From a virus, in IMG/VR virus record IMGVR_UViG_3300033153_005795, positions 1 through 52,160 of that record: DNA of 52,160 bases; one strand, written 5' to 3'. This document shows, in pieces, positions 1-9,377 of this stretch. The translations under genes and the position numbers were made by a program. The notes under the pieces are model-generated. The model was given only the letters and a program-made list of their open reading frames with translations. It ran no database searches and was not told where the DNA came from. Numbering within the stretch: position 1 is the stretch's first letter; every line of letters begins with the position of its first letter.

Positions 1-114
1 ACTGTCTCTCAATTTTAGTTCTTTAGCTCCGGCATTATCACCCAGATTCATATAAAGGTGTCCTTTACTGGAAAGGAATACATAACCGGAGCCGCCAGCA
101 ACAAGAGTGGTTGA
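1..114. repeat. Terminal duplication, left copy (circular assembly overlap)
   Basis: These 114 bases are identical to the last 114 bases of the window (52047-52160). The duplication lies inside a coding sequence that reads through without a frame break when the two ends are joined. It is therefore most simply the overlap of a circular assembly, from a circularly permuted or concatemeric genome, and not a true terminal repeat. Unique genome length is 52,046 bp. Confidence 0.95.
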
Positions 115-2712
115 GCCACTTCCAGTAAATCTGGTTTCGCCACTGCTGGTAATACTTATACTACCCCAGCTTGTTGATTGGTCATCATAGCCATAAACAT
201 TTATTCCTGCACTATCAGCTTGCTGATTTACTTTTAGCCAACCATTGATATTTGTCTCGGCAGTACTTGTTAGGAAATTAAGACCAGGATAAGCAGGTCC
301 GTTACTTATTGGCGTGGTGTTGTCTTTGAGATTATTTGCGGTACAGAAAGTATTAGTAGTTGTCCCTGTAAATTGAATACCTTTATCAGCACCTTCGACA
401 GAATTGTTTGTAATTATACAATCATTTACATCGGCGACCTCAATGCCTACATCCATATCGCCTGAATTACTTATTACATTATTGGTTATACTGTGATGTC
501 CATCCCCATTTGTGTAACCACGAGTAAGCCAAATGCCATAATGAGTACCGGCAGTAGTTAATTCATTGTGCATAATGTTATTACTAACAATGCAATCCTG
601 CCCCAGTTCGATAGTTATGAAGGTAGAATAATCATCTTGATTAGCACTCCAAATTATATTCTGGACGATATTTAACTTCTTGGAAGCATAACCATATATT
701 CCACACTTCTTATTATACGCTATGTAACAGCCAGAAATATATGCCTGCTCAACGTGTGTAAGGTGAATACCGTGTCCCCCGTTAGTTTCAGGAATACAGT
801 TCCTAAAAATAATGCCCCAGCCATCTTCAAAATAAAAACCATCTTCAGCATTATTATGAGAAAAAACTCTGTCAAACAGCATATCCATCGGAGTGTAACT
901 GCCATAGACGTGAATACCATTTCCAGAGGTATTGTTACTCTTATTGCCATCAAGAAATATATCAGCAACTTTAATAAATGTTGGGTCGCCTTCTGGAAAA
1001 TTAGAAGAATTGTAATCGATTATATCACAATTAGCTCCATTGGCCAGGCGTAATTTAGTCCCACCCTGACTTGTTCCCGTTGAGGCTCCTAAAAGAGTAC
1101 AATGAGGTACTAATGAGATTGTATCTGTAATATCAAATAAGCCGGACGTGAGGTAAATAACTCCTCCTTTGCTCGGTAACGCAGCTATTGCGGCATTTAT
1201 TTGAATATCATCTGCCGCGCCATCACAAACATAATCCGCCTGGTCTTTTTCTGTTTGACTTGCATCGCTTGAAGCAATTACAAAAGTTGCAGTTCGGCCT
1301 GTTGGGGCATCTATGGAATTAAACGTTACGTCATCGGTAGTCGCCAAGTTCTGGTCGCCGTCAAAAGTCGAGATAGTACCGAGACCATCAATCACAGCAC
1401 CATCGGCAGAGACGTCCCGACCGTCAACAGTCTCGTTGGCATTCATTGTTATCGAGCCAGTAAGCTCGACATCGCCGAGATAAGAAGTGTCATCAACATA
1501 CAGACGCCACCATTTGTATGTTGCGTTGCCTAAATTAAAACTTGCTTCTTCAGAGGGTACTAAATCGCACTCGCAACCATAACCTGCTGCATTGTTTACT
1601 GTGAGATACTGGGTTGCATTAAGTTCGTCGCCTGTTATCTTGCCCGTAGTAGTAAGGTCGTGGCCTCCCAAATCTACATTACTGGCAGCGCCAGAATAAG
1701 GAACAAATATAGTCTCCAGTACTTCCAGATTAGTTGGAGCTTCTATGAAAGATAAATAATCAGTCCCGCAGTGTATAGTAATTTCAGGGGCATTCCCAGA
1801 GCCAGAAACATCGGCGTACAATTTCAGTGCTAACCTCGAACCCGACCCCAAGTCGTAATCCTCATCAAGCAATAAAGCAGCAATATAATTGTCTAACGTA
1901 TCAACTTCGCTGCTATACATTGAAGTTCCTATTAGATTTTCAACACCGCCGGTAGTCCTTTCGTATAGCTTGAAATAAATCCTTAAATCTTCTGTTCCCG
2001 ATGTTTTCTCGGCAAATAATACCCCTTCGTGAAGTCCTTTTATCGCCTTGCTCAACTCTACGCCTGTCTCTGTAATCCAGGTTGCTATCAGGTCGTTATC
2101 TGACAAATCGGAAACGACTATCGTATTATCGGCAAAGCCAGGAGCAGAAAGCGTTCCAAGATAATATCCGGTATCTCCATCTATTGAGTCGGTTGTATAA
2201 AACCTAATTCCAAAAGCCGATGCAACTTCATCTACGTATTCCTTATCTATCAATTCGTGAGCGTAAGAAAATGGCGGATGGTCAACAGCAAGTCTTGGCA
2301 TCCCATTTGATATTGTTTGAGGAGTTGTCTGGTCTAACTTCAACAAGGTAGGACTTGTTTCTACGACAGAGTCAAATGTTCCTGTACCCGTAGTGGTAAA
2401 ACCATATGGCCCAATATCTATATTTGAATTGGCATTACTACCGTCTCTCTTGAGAGCATCTATTGTTGTTGCAGTATCGGTGTCTTTGTCGAAATAGTTT
2501 CCGTACGGCTGGACATCTTCGCCGATGACCAATCCCAGTGTAATCCGCTGTGCGGCAGCACTGGTATCGTCAAGTATGGCTCGGCCTGCGGCAGTTATGG
2601 TGGTCTCTGCCCAAGTATGTGCTGCAGTGGTATAGAGCATCTTATCCGCTGCCGTACCCAGAGCAACAATAGAAGCTAAAGAAGCTAAATTAGGAGTCAG
2701 TAGTGCTAACAT
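1..2712 (-). CDS. Tail spike/fibre with right-handed beta-helix (N-terminal 904 codons; crosses the junction)
   Basis: I translated this frame by hand from the ATG at 2712; it has no stop down to position 1 and continues in frame at 52046 to a stop at 51612, giving about 1048 residues. The N-terminal part looks like a virion attachment region. The middle carries the start of a pectate-lyase-type right-handed beta-helix (a segment reading FVIASSDASQ, then repeated strands with SNNIM, ITNNVIS and ITNNSVEG turns). This fold is typical of phage tail spikes that bind or cleave surface polysaccharide, so a receptor-binding role is inferred. The start overlaps the stop of the 63-residue gene upstream by 7 bases. 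I see no catalytic triad I could name. The gene is free of the iterated GCCCCGCAG motif. Confidence 0.85.
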   Translation of the reverse strand, partial: MLALLTPNLASLASIVALGTAADKMLYTTAAHTWAETTITAAGRAILDDTSAAAQRITLGLVIGEDVQPYGNYFDKDTDTATTIDALKRDGSNANSNIDIGPYGFTTTGTGTFDSVVETSPTLLKLDQTTPQTISNGMPRLAVDHPPFSYAHELIDKEYVDEVASAFGIRFYTTDSIDGDTGYYLGTLSAPGFADNTIVVSDLSDNDLIATWITETGVELSKAIKGLHEGVLFAEKTSGTEDLRIYFKLYERTTGGVENLIGTSMYSSEVDTLDNYIAALLLDEDYDLGSGSRLALKLYADVSGSGNAPEITIHCGTDYLSFIEAPTNLEVLETIFVPYSGAASNVDLGGHDLTTTGKITGDELNATQYLTVNNAAGYGCECDLVPSEEASFNLGNATYKWWRLYVDDTSYLGDVELTGSITMNANETVDGRDVSADGAVIDGLGTISTFDGDQNLATTDDVTFNSIDAPTGRTATFVIASSDASQTEKDQADYVCDGAADDIQINAAIAALPSKGGVIYLTSGLFDITDTISLVPHCTLLGASTGTSQGGTKLRLANGANCDIIDYNSSNFPEGDPTFIKVADIFLDGNKSNNTSGNGIHVYGSYTPMDMLFDRVFSHNNAEDGFYFEDGWGIIFRNCIPETNGGHGIHLTHVEQAYISGCYIAYNKKCGIYGYASKKLNIVQNIIWSANQDDYSTFITIELGQDCIVSNNIMHNELTTAGTHYGIWLTRGYTNGDGHHSITNNVISNSGDMDVGIEVADVNDCIITNNSVEGADKGIQFTGTTTNTFCTANNLKDNTTPISNGPAYPGLNFLTSTAETNINGWLKVNQQADSAGINVYGYDDQSTSWGSISITSSGETRFTGSGSTTLVAGGSGYVFLSSKGHLYMNLGDNAGAKELKLRDS

Positions 2713-2897
2713 CCTTTCAGTCCCTCGATCATTTCGTTAAGTTTCTTCTGTGCTTCTTCCGTCTCCTGCGAAATAAGTAAGCCGAGGCGGGTCAAATCTT
2801 TTTCCACCTCGGCCATGTCGATAAGAATGCGGAGAAGGTGCTGGCGAACTTCCAGCAGATTCCGCCTAACCTCTTCTATATCACCTATAGCATACAT
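2706..2897 (-). CDS. Small coiled-coil protein
   Basis: 63 residues, almost entirely helical with heptad-like spacing of Leu/Ile (IEEVRRNLLEVRQHLLRI, MAEVEKDLTRLGLLI). It sits between the XhlA-like membrane gene and the tail spike and overlaps the latter by 7 bases, so translation is probably coupled. The function is not recognised. A partner of the neighbouring XhlA-like protein or a small chaperone for the spike are possibilities. One copy of the iterated GCCCCGCAG motif lies just upstream (2913). Confidence 0.6.
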   Translation of the reverse strand: MYAIGDIEEVRRNLLEVRQHLLRILIDMAEVEKDLTRLGLLISQETEEAQKKLNEMIEGLKGC

Positions 2898-2924
2898 CCT
2901 ATTATCCGCCCTGCCCCGCAGATG

Positions 2925-3128
2925 CTACGTTACAATTCTGATAACCAGCATCGAAGAGGCCGCTATAAAAGCAGCTATTATCGCTGCGAAAAGAGACCAT
3001 AGTTGTTTCGTCTGTGCAGTATGTTCGTGAAGGTGATTATTTACCGCCTGTTTTAACCATGCTACGTCTCGGCGGACTTCGAGAAGTATATCATGGTCTG
3101 ACTCACGTTGTTCTGTTCCGTTTGCCAT
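2925..3128 (-). CDS. XhlA-like haemolysin/holin-associated membrane protein
   Basis: 67 residues. The N-terminal half is a charged amphipathic helix with the pattern DILLEVRRDVAWLKQAV followed by N-H-L-H-E-H, and the C-terminal half is one hydrophobic segment of about 20 residues (from W44 to the end). This order, a short coiled coil then a single membrane span near the C-terminus, is that of the XhlA family, which works with holins at the cytoplasmic membrane in host lysis. Its ATG overlaps the upstream stop in a TAATG junction. It is the only recognisable lysis-type gene in the late operon; no endolysin is seen next to it. Confidence 0.7.
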   Translation of the reverse strand: MANGTEQRESDHDILLEVRRDVAWLKQAVNNHLHEHTAQTKQLWSLFAAIIAAFIAASSMLVIRIVT

Positions 3129-3508
3129 TAGTGATGTACTCCATATAACCTGTCAGATAATGCGTTGCCTTGATCCTGCAATTTGTGCAGATGATCACTT
3201 TCAGCATTGCGGAGTTGTCGCCTTATGTCTGATGTGGAGAGAGGAGCCAGCAGTCGCCGCCGCAGTCCTTCTGCGAGATGTCTGTTGAAATTACCCAGAC
3301 TGTATCCCATATTCAGCACATCCACAAACCATCTTTTAGGTTGGTTGAGCCAGAGAGCAATTACGAATGTATGTTCCAGTCTGTGGTAATATGTGAACAG
3401 CCGTTCCTTTAGATAAGGATCGGAGACTTGCCGCTTACACCACGCAAGTATCCCTGATTCAAGGATCCTGTGTTGCCTCGGATCGTAATGACAGGCAAGA
3501 CCAAACAT
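3128..3508 (-). CDS. Hypothetical late protein
   Basis: 126 residues, basic and histidine-rich toward the C-terminus, with no membrane segment. A good ribosome binding site (GGAGG) precedes the ATG. It contains helical stretches (SDPYLKERLFTYYHRLEH; STSDIRRQLRNAESD) but no family I recognise. The position between a capsid-associated beta-helix protein and the XhlA-like gene suggests a virion-assembly or lysis role. Confidence 0.6.
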   Translation of the reverse strand: MFGLACHYDPRQHRILESGILAWCKRQVSDPYLKERLFTYYHRLEHTFVIALWLNQPKRWFVDVLNMGYSLGNFNRHLAEGLRRRLLAPLSTSDIRRQLRNAESDHLHKLQDQGNALSDRLYGVHH

Positions 3509-3523
3509 AAGGCAAACCCTCCA

Positions 3524-4459
3524 TTACGTAGCCGCCGGACAAAGGATACCGGAAACATCTACCGTATCACAGTGGTAACACTCGAACGATTTGCACGAAC
3601 CTGGATCCACGCCAGTCGCCTGTGTCATATCATTCACATAGCAGTTGTAAGCCAGTATTCCAGTACAGGCCGAGATTAGCTCGATTGAATGATCACCTGT
3701 CTGTGTATTCTCCAGATAACAATGCTCAATCAACAGGTTTGTGAGAACTTTGCCGGTTGGATTGTGGATGCAAGCGTTGGCGAAATCACCAATAATCCGG
3801 CAGTTGGAAATCTGTACGTTGTTTTCAACTTCTTCAAGTTCGATGGCTTCGTCTGCTCCGGCATTCGGTGCCAGGAAAGTGCAGTTCTTTATTACCATAT
3901 CATCGGCAGCATTGGCTGCTCCACTCGTCGAAACAGCCAGCGTAGCTTGTTTGGTCGAATTAGCCATCAATACATAACAGTCGCACAGGGTAAAGAAAGC
4001 GGCTCCCACATCAATAGGCATTGCAACCTCATCTATGCCCGTCGCATCAATATAGAAATTTGTAACTGTACAGTTAGCAGCATCTATATCGAATGCTTTG
4101 GCTCCGGTATGCGATAGCGTGAGTGTCGGACGAAGGCTGCCGCTGCCGACGCCGATGATTGTAACGCCCGCAACATCGCAGGTTACAAGAGCCCCACTTG
4201 CAGACTTTGTTTCCGTGTGCCCTGGAGCAACCAGAATTATATCGCCCTGGTTTGCTGTACATTTTCCTATGGCATAATCGACTGTAGCAAACGGCATATC
4301 CCAGGAGTTACCATGCTCTCCGTCATTAGCATCGGTTGCATTGGTCGCACCACTATCAACGAAAAACACGTTGGCATTGCTTAACAGTTTTACCCCCAGG
4401 TTCGACAGGACGGGCATAATATCCCATCCGTACTTGTGAATCAAATCATAAGCTTTCAT
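3524..4459 (-). CDS. Beta-helix virion protein next to the capsid gene
   Basis: 311 residues. After an N-terminal segment of about 30 residues comes a typical parallel beta-helix opening (VFFVDSGATNATDAND, then DMPFATVDYAIGKCTANQGD, a form common in pectate-lyase-like proteins). Rungs with N-C-T and N-C-R turns follow (VIKNCTFLAP, QISNCRIIGD, LIEHCYLENT). The gene follows the major capsid gene after a strong hairpin, so a capsid decoration or spike protein is likely. Several regularly placed cysteines in the turns are notable. A host-interaction fibre is the alternative. Confidence 0.65.
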   Translation of the reverse strand: MKAYDLIHKYGWDIMPVLSNLGVKLLSNANVFFVDSGATNATDANDGEHGNSWDMPFATVDYAIGKCTANQGDIILVAPGHTETKSASGALVTCDVAGVTIIGVGSGSLRPTLTLSHTGAKAFDIDAANCTVTNFYIDATGIDEVAMPIDVGAAFFTLCDCYVLMANSTKQATLAVSTSGAANAADDMVIKNCTFLAPNAGADEAIELEEVENNVQISNCRIIGDFANACIHNPTGKVLTNLLIEHCYLENTQTGDHSIELISACTGILAYNCYVNDMTQATGVDPGSCKSFECYHCDTVDVSGILCPAAT

Positions 4460-4500
4460 TTCATTTTACCTCAACTATTACTACCCTAAACTAATTAAAT

Positions 4501-4556
4501 ACCGGGGGCAATGTGTATGAAAGGAGAAGGCAATGATGGCAAGCATTGCCCCCGGT
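4501..4556 (-). terminator. 13-bp stem hairpin after the capsid gene (partial terminator)
   Basis: ACCGGGGGCAATG (4501-4513) pairs perfectly with CATTGCCCCCGGT (4544-4556), with a 30-base loop. It is 15 bases downstream of the capsid stop and is followed on the minus strand by an AT-rich but not pure U tract (TATTTAATTAGTTT). An internal GGCAATG (4530-4536) can pair with the same right arm, so two stems compete. Likely role: reduced read-through or 3'-end protection of abundant capsid mRNA. Confidence 0.6.
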
Positions 4557-4570
4557 TAGCCCTTAAACCA

Positions 4571-6154
4571 TTAAACCATCGTTGCTTCGGTCAAGCCAGT
4601 CAGCTTCACTCCACGTGGATCGACAGGTGCGACCAGTTTGTACTGCCAGAACGGAGCCTGTACGTATGACAGCGGATTACCACTGCTGTCCACGACAGTC
4701 ATAAAGATACCGGTATGCCCTGCTACCGGAGCAAGGAATTCGATTTCTGCACTCACACGACTGTCGGAACCACCGACCCGTGGAGGAACATATCGTTTGA
4801 TATTCCCGCCCTTAAGTTTCAAGCCATACAATCTTCCTGTCAAGCACATTGGGCTGATAACCCACTGGAGATCACGTCCGTTGAAACTATACGTAATCTT
4901 ACTCCAACCGCCGGCTACATCGAGAGCCTTGCCGGTTCTCTCATAGACATAACGGTTGTTGTAAAGACTCGGCTGTTCCAGATACTTCAAACTGATACCC
5001 TGCGTCGAAATAATCGTATCGAGTGATTGACCCGGATAAGCATCCAGATAACCACCGATATAATTATTCATCACAGTTTCGGTGAGTGGGCCGTTGACAG
5101 TTACAACCTGCGACTTGAACTGTGGATAATATGTCAGATCCAGTGCTTCCGCAGCGGCACCTCCGCCCATCAGCTTACCGGAACTCTTTATCCAATCCTC
5201 AAGCCCCCAGCTCATCATAGGACGACCAACACTATTGGCCGTTGTATTTGCCAATACCAGCCAATCATCTGCCGCAGCAGCCTGGCCGTTCTGGAATATG
5301 TCGCCGCTTGAACCCGAACCATAGTTAGGCTTCCCGCCGTCAACGGTATCAGTCGGGGCGAGGGTGATTGTATTGGTCAAATAATCAACCATTACCACCG
5401 TCAACTGTACGTAGTGCTCGGTCGTGTGCTCGTAGTTACGCACATCCGTACCGTCTGTTGCTGTACCGGTTTGAATCTCACCGCTACTGTCTGCTACTAT
5501 ATCGATAACCTGCCCAGGACGGAAGTTGTGGCATCTACCATAATCGGTATCCAGAACAATATCGATATAGTCGGTCAGCGTACCATTCTCGGCAATTGAA
5601 GAAATTCGCCCAAGAACCGTTACATCGTAAGTTCCATCGTTGGCTGTTGCGTGGAAGAAACTGGCAGCTTCTACCAGTGCGTGTAGATTCCCTACTTCCT
5701 TAATATCACGAGCGACCTGCTTGATCTGTGCAGCCTCCAATTTGTCGGTCTGCAACCACACGACAGGAATATTGAAGTTACCCGTGGTCATATGGAGAGT
5801 AAGCTCACGCTTCAGGCTCGAAGTATGAGGTGCACGTTCAGCTTTCGGGAATATAGCCACATCATCGGCAGCAGTTCCCAGCCCAAGCAGACCAGCCTGA
5901 CTACCTGTTATGCTCGTCATAGCAGGGCCAGCAGGATTGGCATTCTGGATCAAACCAGCCAAACCAGTTGAAAACAAGTGAATCACCTTCCAGCCCCGCC
6001 CAATCCCGGCAGCCCCGGTAGTATCCCGTGTTACATCGATACTCGTCGATTGAATCTGACTGTATATCGGAGCGATAGCTGGCAGAGATTCGTTAATGAC
6101 TCTTGGGAGTTCTTCCCGGACAATATTGTCCAGATGTCCCATAGCGTCTGCCAT
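4571..6154 (-). CDS. Major capsid protein
   Basis: 527 residues. The call rests on position (portal, scaffold, this gene, in that order), on its well-isolated position between a hairpin upstream and a strong hairpin downstream, and on the protein character: an N-terminal helical arm, a long soluble mixed alpha/beta body and a compact C-terminal domain. It is longer than a minimal HK97-fold capsid protein, and the Thr/Asp-rich segment at about residues 180-290 looks like an inserted domain. The ATG at 6154 follows a GAGG site with 8-base spacing. The alternative would be a large tail or fibre protein, but no better capsid candidate exists in the genome. Confidence 0.75.
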   Translation of the reverse strand: MADAMGHLDNIVREELPRVINESLPAIAPIYSQIQSTSIDVTRDTTGAAGIGRGWKVIHLFSTGLAGLIQNANPAGPAMTSITGSQAGLLGLGTAADDVAIFPKAERAPHTSSLKRELTLHMTTGNFNIPVVWLQTDKLEAAQIKQVARDIKEVGNLHALVEAASFFHATANDGTYDVTVLGRISSIAENGTLTDYIDIVLDTDYGRCHNFRPGQVIDIVADSSGEIQTGTATDGTDVRNYEHTTEHYVQLTVVMVDYLTNTITLAPTDTVDGGKPNYGSGSSGDIFQNGQAAAADDWLVLANTTANSVGRPMMSWGLEDWIKSSGKLMGGGAAAEALDLTYYPQFKSQVVTVNGPLTETVMNNYIGGYLDAYPGQSLDTIISTQGISLKYLEQPSLYNNRYVYERTGKALDVAGGWSKITYSFNGRDLQWVISPMCLTGRLYGLKLKGGNIKRYVPPRVGGSDSRVSAEIEFLAPVAGHTGIFMTVVDSSGNPLSYVQAPFWQYKLVAPVDPRGVKLTGLTEATMV

Positions 6155-6184
6155 AATTCAATACCTCGCTTTCCAATTTATCAA

Positions 6185-6209
6185 ATACTAAAATTAAACA
6201 TTTTAGTAT
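6185..6209 (-). other. 10-bp AT-rich perfect hairpin upstream of the capsid gene
   Basis: ATACTAAAAT (6185-6194) and ATTTTAGTAT (6200-6209) are perfect inverted arms around a 5-base loop, 31 bases upstream of the capsid start codon, in the 145-base gap between scaffold and capsid genes. It may be an RNA processing/stability element or a protein-binding site. No clear promoter with correct spacing is visible around it. Confidence 0.5.
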
Positions 6210-6299
6210 GAAATTAGTATATTCCTACTACCTACATATATGGTCAACGAGGGCTTCCGACTATTCTGAATACCACCGCCACGTTACTTCTCTACTTCT

Positions 6300-7250
6300 T
6301 TACTTCCTTGCTTTACGGAACGCCTGCAATACCTTTTGCTGTACTCTCTGTACTACGTTGTCTTCGTAACCTTCCTCGGTAGATGGTACTCTTTTAATCG
6401 GTTCGTCGGTTTGAACTTCTGCTGGCAACGTACCGGACGGCCCAAGTCCCAATATATTCGGAACGGGTTGCTCGGACGCCCTACTTGGAATACCGAACTT
6501 TTTCAGATCGCTGCGTGTTGCCTGTATAGCATCAGCGATCAGTTCGGGTCCATATTGTTCACCCGCAAGAATAATCCTCCGTTGAACGTCCTCGAACACT
6601 TTTTTCTGTACTACCTCATCAAACCCTGCTGCATCCTTCACTGTCTCCTTCATTTTAGCAATTATATCATCTTTGTCAAGAGCCTCCTTGATTTCCTTCT
6701 TCACAAGAGCAATTGCCGCATCCATCTGGGTCTGCTTGGCCCCAGTCAGAATCTGCTTTACCTCATCAGGCAGGTCATCCATAGTCAATTTCTGCCGCTG
6801 CTGCTGCCCCGCAGAGGGGGTCGAAGCATTCGTCTCTGTTTGTGTGCCTGAATTGGGGTCTTCCTCTTCTTCGAGCCAGGCCGCCAATTCGCCTGCATCG
6901 AGTTTCAGGAGACCTGCCAATTCTGTAATATCTGCCTTGCTGGGGGGATTTGTACTGTCGGAGAGTCTGTCGAACAGCTCCATTGCTCTTGTTCCTCGCT
7001 GTGCCTTTTCTCGAAGGGCGGCTGCTTCCTGGAAGCGTTTATCCGCCCCGGCTGATTTCTGGGCAAGATTGATCAGTTCATCACGGCTTACCACTTTTTC
7101 GATTCCGTCCACTTTGATGGTGTATTCCTCCTCTCCTTTAGGTTTACTTTTGGGTTCATTTTCTGCAGCAGTAGTAGTAGCAGTAGCAGCAGTACCTTTC
7201 GTGTTTTCTGTTGTGCTTGTTGCACCATTTTCGTTTTCTTCGGGTGGCAT
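6300..7250 (-). CDS. Capsid scaffolding protein
   Basis: 316 residues from the ATG at 7250, chosen because AAAGGA lies 8 bases upstream (an in-frame ATG at 7259 abuts that site). The N-terminus is low-complexity and disordered (Asn, Thr, Ala, Glu). A segment EEYTIKVDGIEKVVSRDELI near residue 45 resembles the short motif shared by many podovirus scaffold proteins. The remainder is acidic and helical. Position between portal and major capsid protein fits a scaffold that is lost or cleaved during capsid maturation. Confidence 0.75.
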   Translation of the reverse strand: MPPEENENGATSTTENTKGTAATATTTAAENEPKSKPKGEEEYTIKVDGIEKVVSRDELINLAQKSAGADKRFQEAAALREKAQRGTRAMELFDRLSDSTNPPSKADITELAGLLKLDAGELAAWLEEEEDPNSGTQTETNASTPSAGQQQRQKLTMDDLPDEVKQILTGAKQTQMDAAIALVKKEIKEALDKDDIIAKMKETVKDAAGFDEVVQKKVFEDVQRRIILAGEQYGPELIADAIQATRSDLKKFGIPSRASEQPVPNILGLGPSGTLPAEVQTDEPIKRVPSTEEGYEDNVVQRVQQKVLQAFRKARK

Positions 7251-7324
7251 AATATTCATCCTTTCAAATTAAGGGTAAAACATATAGTTCGGAATGGACA
7301 TCCATCCGCTCATCCACTTATTCG

Positions 7325-9367
7325 CTACATCACCGGAGATTCTGTGGGTGCTGTGGGTGCAGTGGGTAATCCTTCCATTTCACTCATCATTTTCATTTGA
7401 TCTAATGTCTGCTGGGCAGATTCTTCAGGAGGAGGCAATTGTTCCGGGTACTGACCCAGACCTGTCATATGTTGTGCACGGTGTTCGGCAAATTTATCAC
7501 GAACTGCCGCAGATGCGGCATAAAACTCCGGGCGGGCCATAAAGGCATCCAGTACCATCAGGTGGACTTCGTGCAGATCACGTTCACTCCATATTACCTG
7601 GCCGGGCACAGTACCATCACCAAACATAACAATATTCTCAAGCATAGCTCGCCGGTAGTTCTGCCATTCCAGATCACTCCCTACCGGCAGATCCAATCCT
7701 CGCTTTCGGGCTTCGATACGATATTCGATTGGAGTAATAATACCGGCTTTCAATGCTTCATTTAATTCCATCTTCTGCTGTTCAGGTGATTTCGGCTCAT
7801 CGGATTTGATGGTGATTTCAATTTCGTCCGGGTGTGGAAGTGCATTTTCAGCCAGTGTAATCGTTCCATCGTTTGCGTTGAACTTGATACCTGCAAGGGT
7901 ATCGTCGAGCATAGTCATATCAATAATCTTATCTTCCTTCCATATCCCCCTGATAAGACCAAGCATAGATTTGTAACAGCCGCTTACCCCAAGAGCTATG
8001 CTCTTTGCAACGGACGAAAGCGGAACACGAGATAGCTCGTACAGCAGTCCGAGTCCCGACGATGAATCCACTCGTCCCGGAGCATCTCCTGCCATCAACT
8101 CGGTAGGCTGATTAGCAATGTCATCCATTATCTTTAGACCCGTCTCCAGTATCTTTGCAGCAAATATTCCCGGACTCACCGGTTTGACCTGCTGTGGGGA
8201 AATAGGCTGGGGGCTTGTCCAGTCCACTTCGTACCGGAGTCGTTTTATTCCATCTGCTCCCCGCTCCGCTTCTGCGGGGATACCGGCAGTAGAAGGTTCC
8301 AGCAGGAAGCCAAACAGATCCCAATCCTGTGCATTCTGGAACATACGACCGATGGTATATTCAAGTTCCGCATTGATTGGAATAAGAGTATCCACATAGC
8401 TCGGAGGATAGAATGCTCCAGTCTGAATATCACCAACTATACGTATCGGGCGATGGATCTTTCGCTGTGAATAATCGGTGCGGTACAGTTGTCGATAGCG
8501 CTCCTCGTTACCCGCAAAGACAATATACTCTGCAAGATAGTCATCCGGTGTCCACGTCCATACTTCTACAAAATTAGTTACTTTTTCGTGAGTTTTGTCG
8601 GTTTTCTTGCCAACTCCTTTTCCTCCAGACGGATAGTTATTGAACGATACAGAGAACGCATTGCTGCCTCCTGGGGAGATACTACCTTGAAATCTGTTGT
8701 GAGCACGAGAAGGTATCTGACCTGTTGCCACTTCGACAGTAGGTATTTCTTTATAGACGGCTGCCTGTCTGCTTGGCGTTATCATAAGATCCTGTACCCA
8801 GGTGAGTGGTACAGTACGAAATCGTATAATCCCACGCACATCGCCAGCAGAAGCAACGTGAGGAGGTATCGGCAGCAATTCCCAGGGCATTACGACTTCG
8901 ATACCCATCGAATCTTCGTCCTCGATCCATACCATCAATCCAGCCATACCATAGATCAGAACAGTTGGCAGCAAATCCTGCAGTAGTTTTCCTACTTTAT
9001 CAGATGGAAACGCAACGTTCAGTGCCGCTTGTGCAATTCCTCTCTTACGCATACCCTGAAGGCTTATTCCTTTCTGCTTCGTTGCAGGAGCCAGATCCAG
9101 AGCCAACAATCGTCCGAGCTGCGTTTGATATTTCGAGAGTATCCTATCCAACTGGAAGTTCAGCACTCCCGACTCGTCCGTATAAGCTACCTGAAGTGAG
9201 CCGGTCTGATAATTTAGATCTGTAAAGTTTCGAGCACCACGCAAATACCAATGAGCAAGCCACCACTTTATCGCCCGTGGAGCTTGCATCTGTCTGCCTG
9301 CGGCTATCAAGTTTGCGATAACCTCCTCCGACTGTCTCTTATCTTTGGGTATAGTCTGTTGATACAT
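7325..9367 (-). CDS. Portal protein
   Basis: 680 residues, a size typical of podovirus-type head-tail portals. It lies directly between the large terminase region and the scaffold. Segments such as IPINAELEYTIGRMFQNA, the clip-like region around residues 380-420 and the loop reading NQPTELMAGDAPGRVDSSSG resemble those of dodecameric portals. The C-terminal 60 residues are Pro/Glu/Met-rich and probably disordered. The ring would form the DNA channel and the docking site for TerL and the tail. Confidence 0.8.
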   Translation of the reverse strand: MYQQTIPKDKRQSEEVIANLIAAGRQMQAPRAIKWWLAHWYLRGARNFTDLNYQTGSLQVAYTDESGVLNFQLDRILSKYQTQLGRLLALDLAPATKQKGISLQGMRKRGIAQAALNVAFPSDKVGKLLQDLLPTVLIYGMAGLMVWIEDEDSMGIEVVMPWELLPIPPHVASAGDVRGIIRFRTVPLTWVQDLMITPSRQAAVYKEIPTVEVATGQIPSRAHNRFQGSISPGGSNAFSVSFNNYPSGGKGVGKKTDKTHEKVTNFVEVWTWTPDDYLAEYIVFAGNEERYRQLYRTDYSQRKIHRPIRIVGDIQTGAFYPPSYVDTLIPINAELEYTIGRMFQNAQDWDLFGFLLEPSTAGIPAEAERGADGIKRLRYEVDWTSPQPISPQQVKPVSPGIFAAKILETGLKIMDDIANQPTELMAGDAPGRVDSSSGLGLLYELSRVPLSSVAKSIALGVSGCYKSMLGLIRGIWKEDKIIDMTMLDDTLAGIKFNANDGTITLAENALPHPDEIEITIKSDEPKSPEQQKMELNEALKAGIITPIEYRIEARKRGLDLPVGSDLEWQNYRRAMLENIVMFGDGTVPGQVIWSERDLHEVHLMVLDAFMARPEFYAASAAVRDKFAEHRAQHMTGLGQYPEQLPPPEESAQQTLDQMKMMSEMEGLPTAPTAPTESPVM

Positions 9368-9377
9368 ATTGTAACTC

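Noticed and set aside
1-114. True direct terminal repeat of the packaged genome
   Set aside because: It lies inside a gene that is only intact when the ends are joined, and 114 bases is short for T7-like ends; assembly overlap is simpler. Read-depth at the ends would decide.
6673-7272. Plus-strand 199-codon ORF opposite the scaffold gene
   Set aside because: Ser/Ala/Val-rich shadow of the Glu/Thr/Ala-rich scaffold; no start signal.
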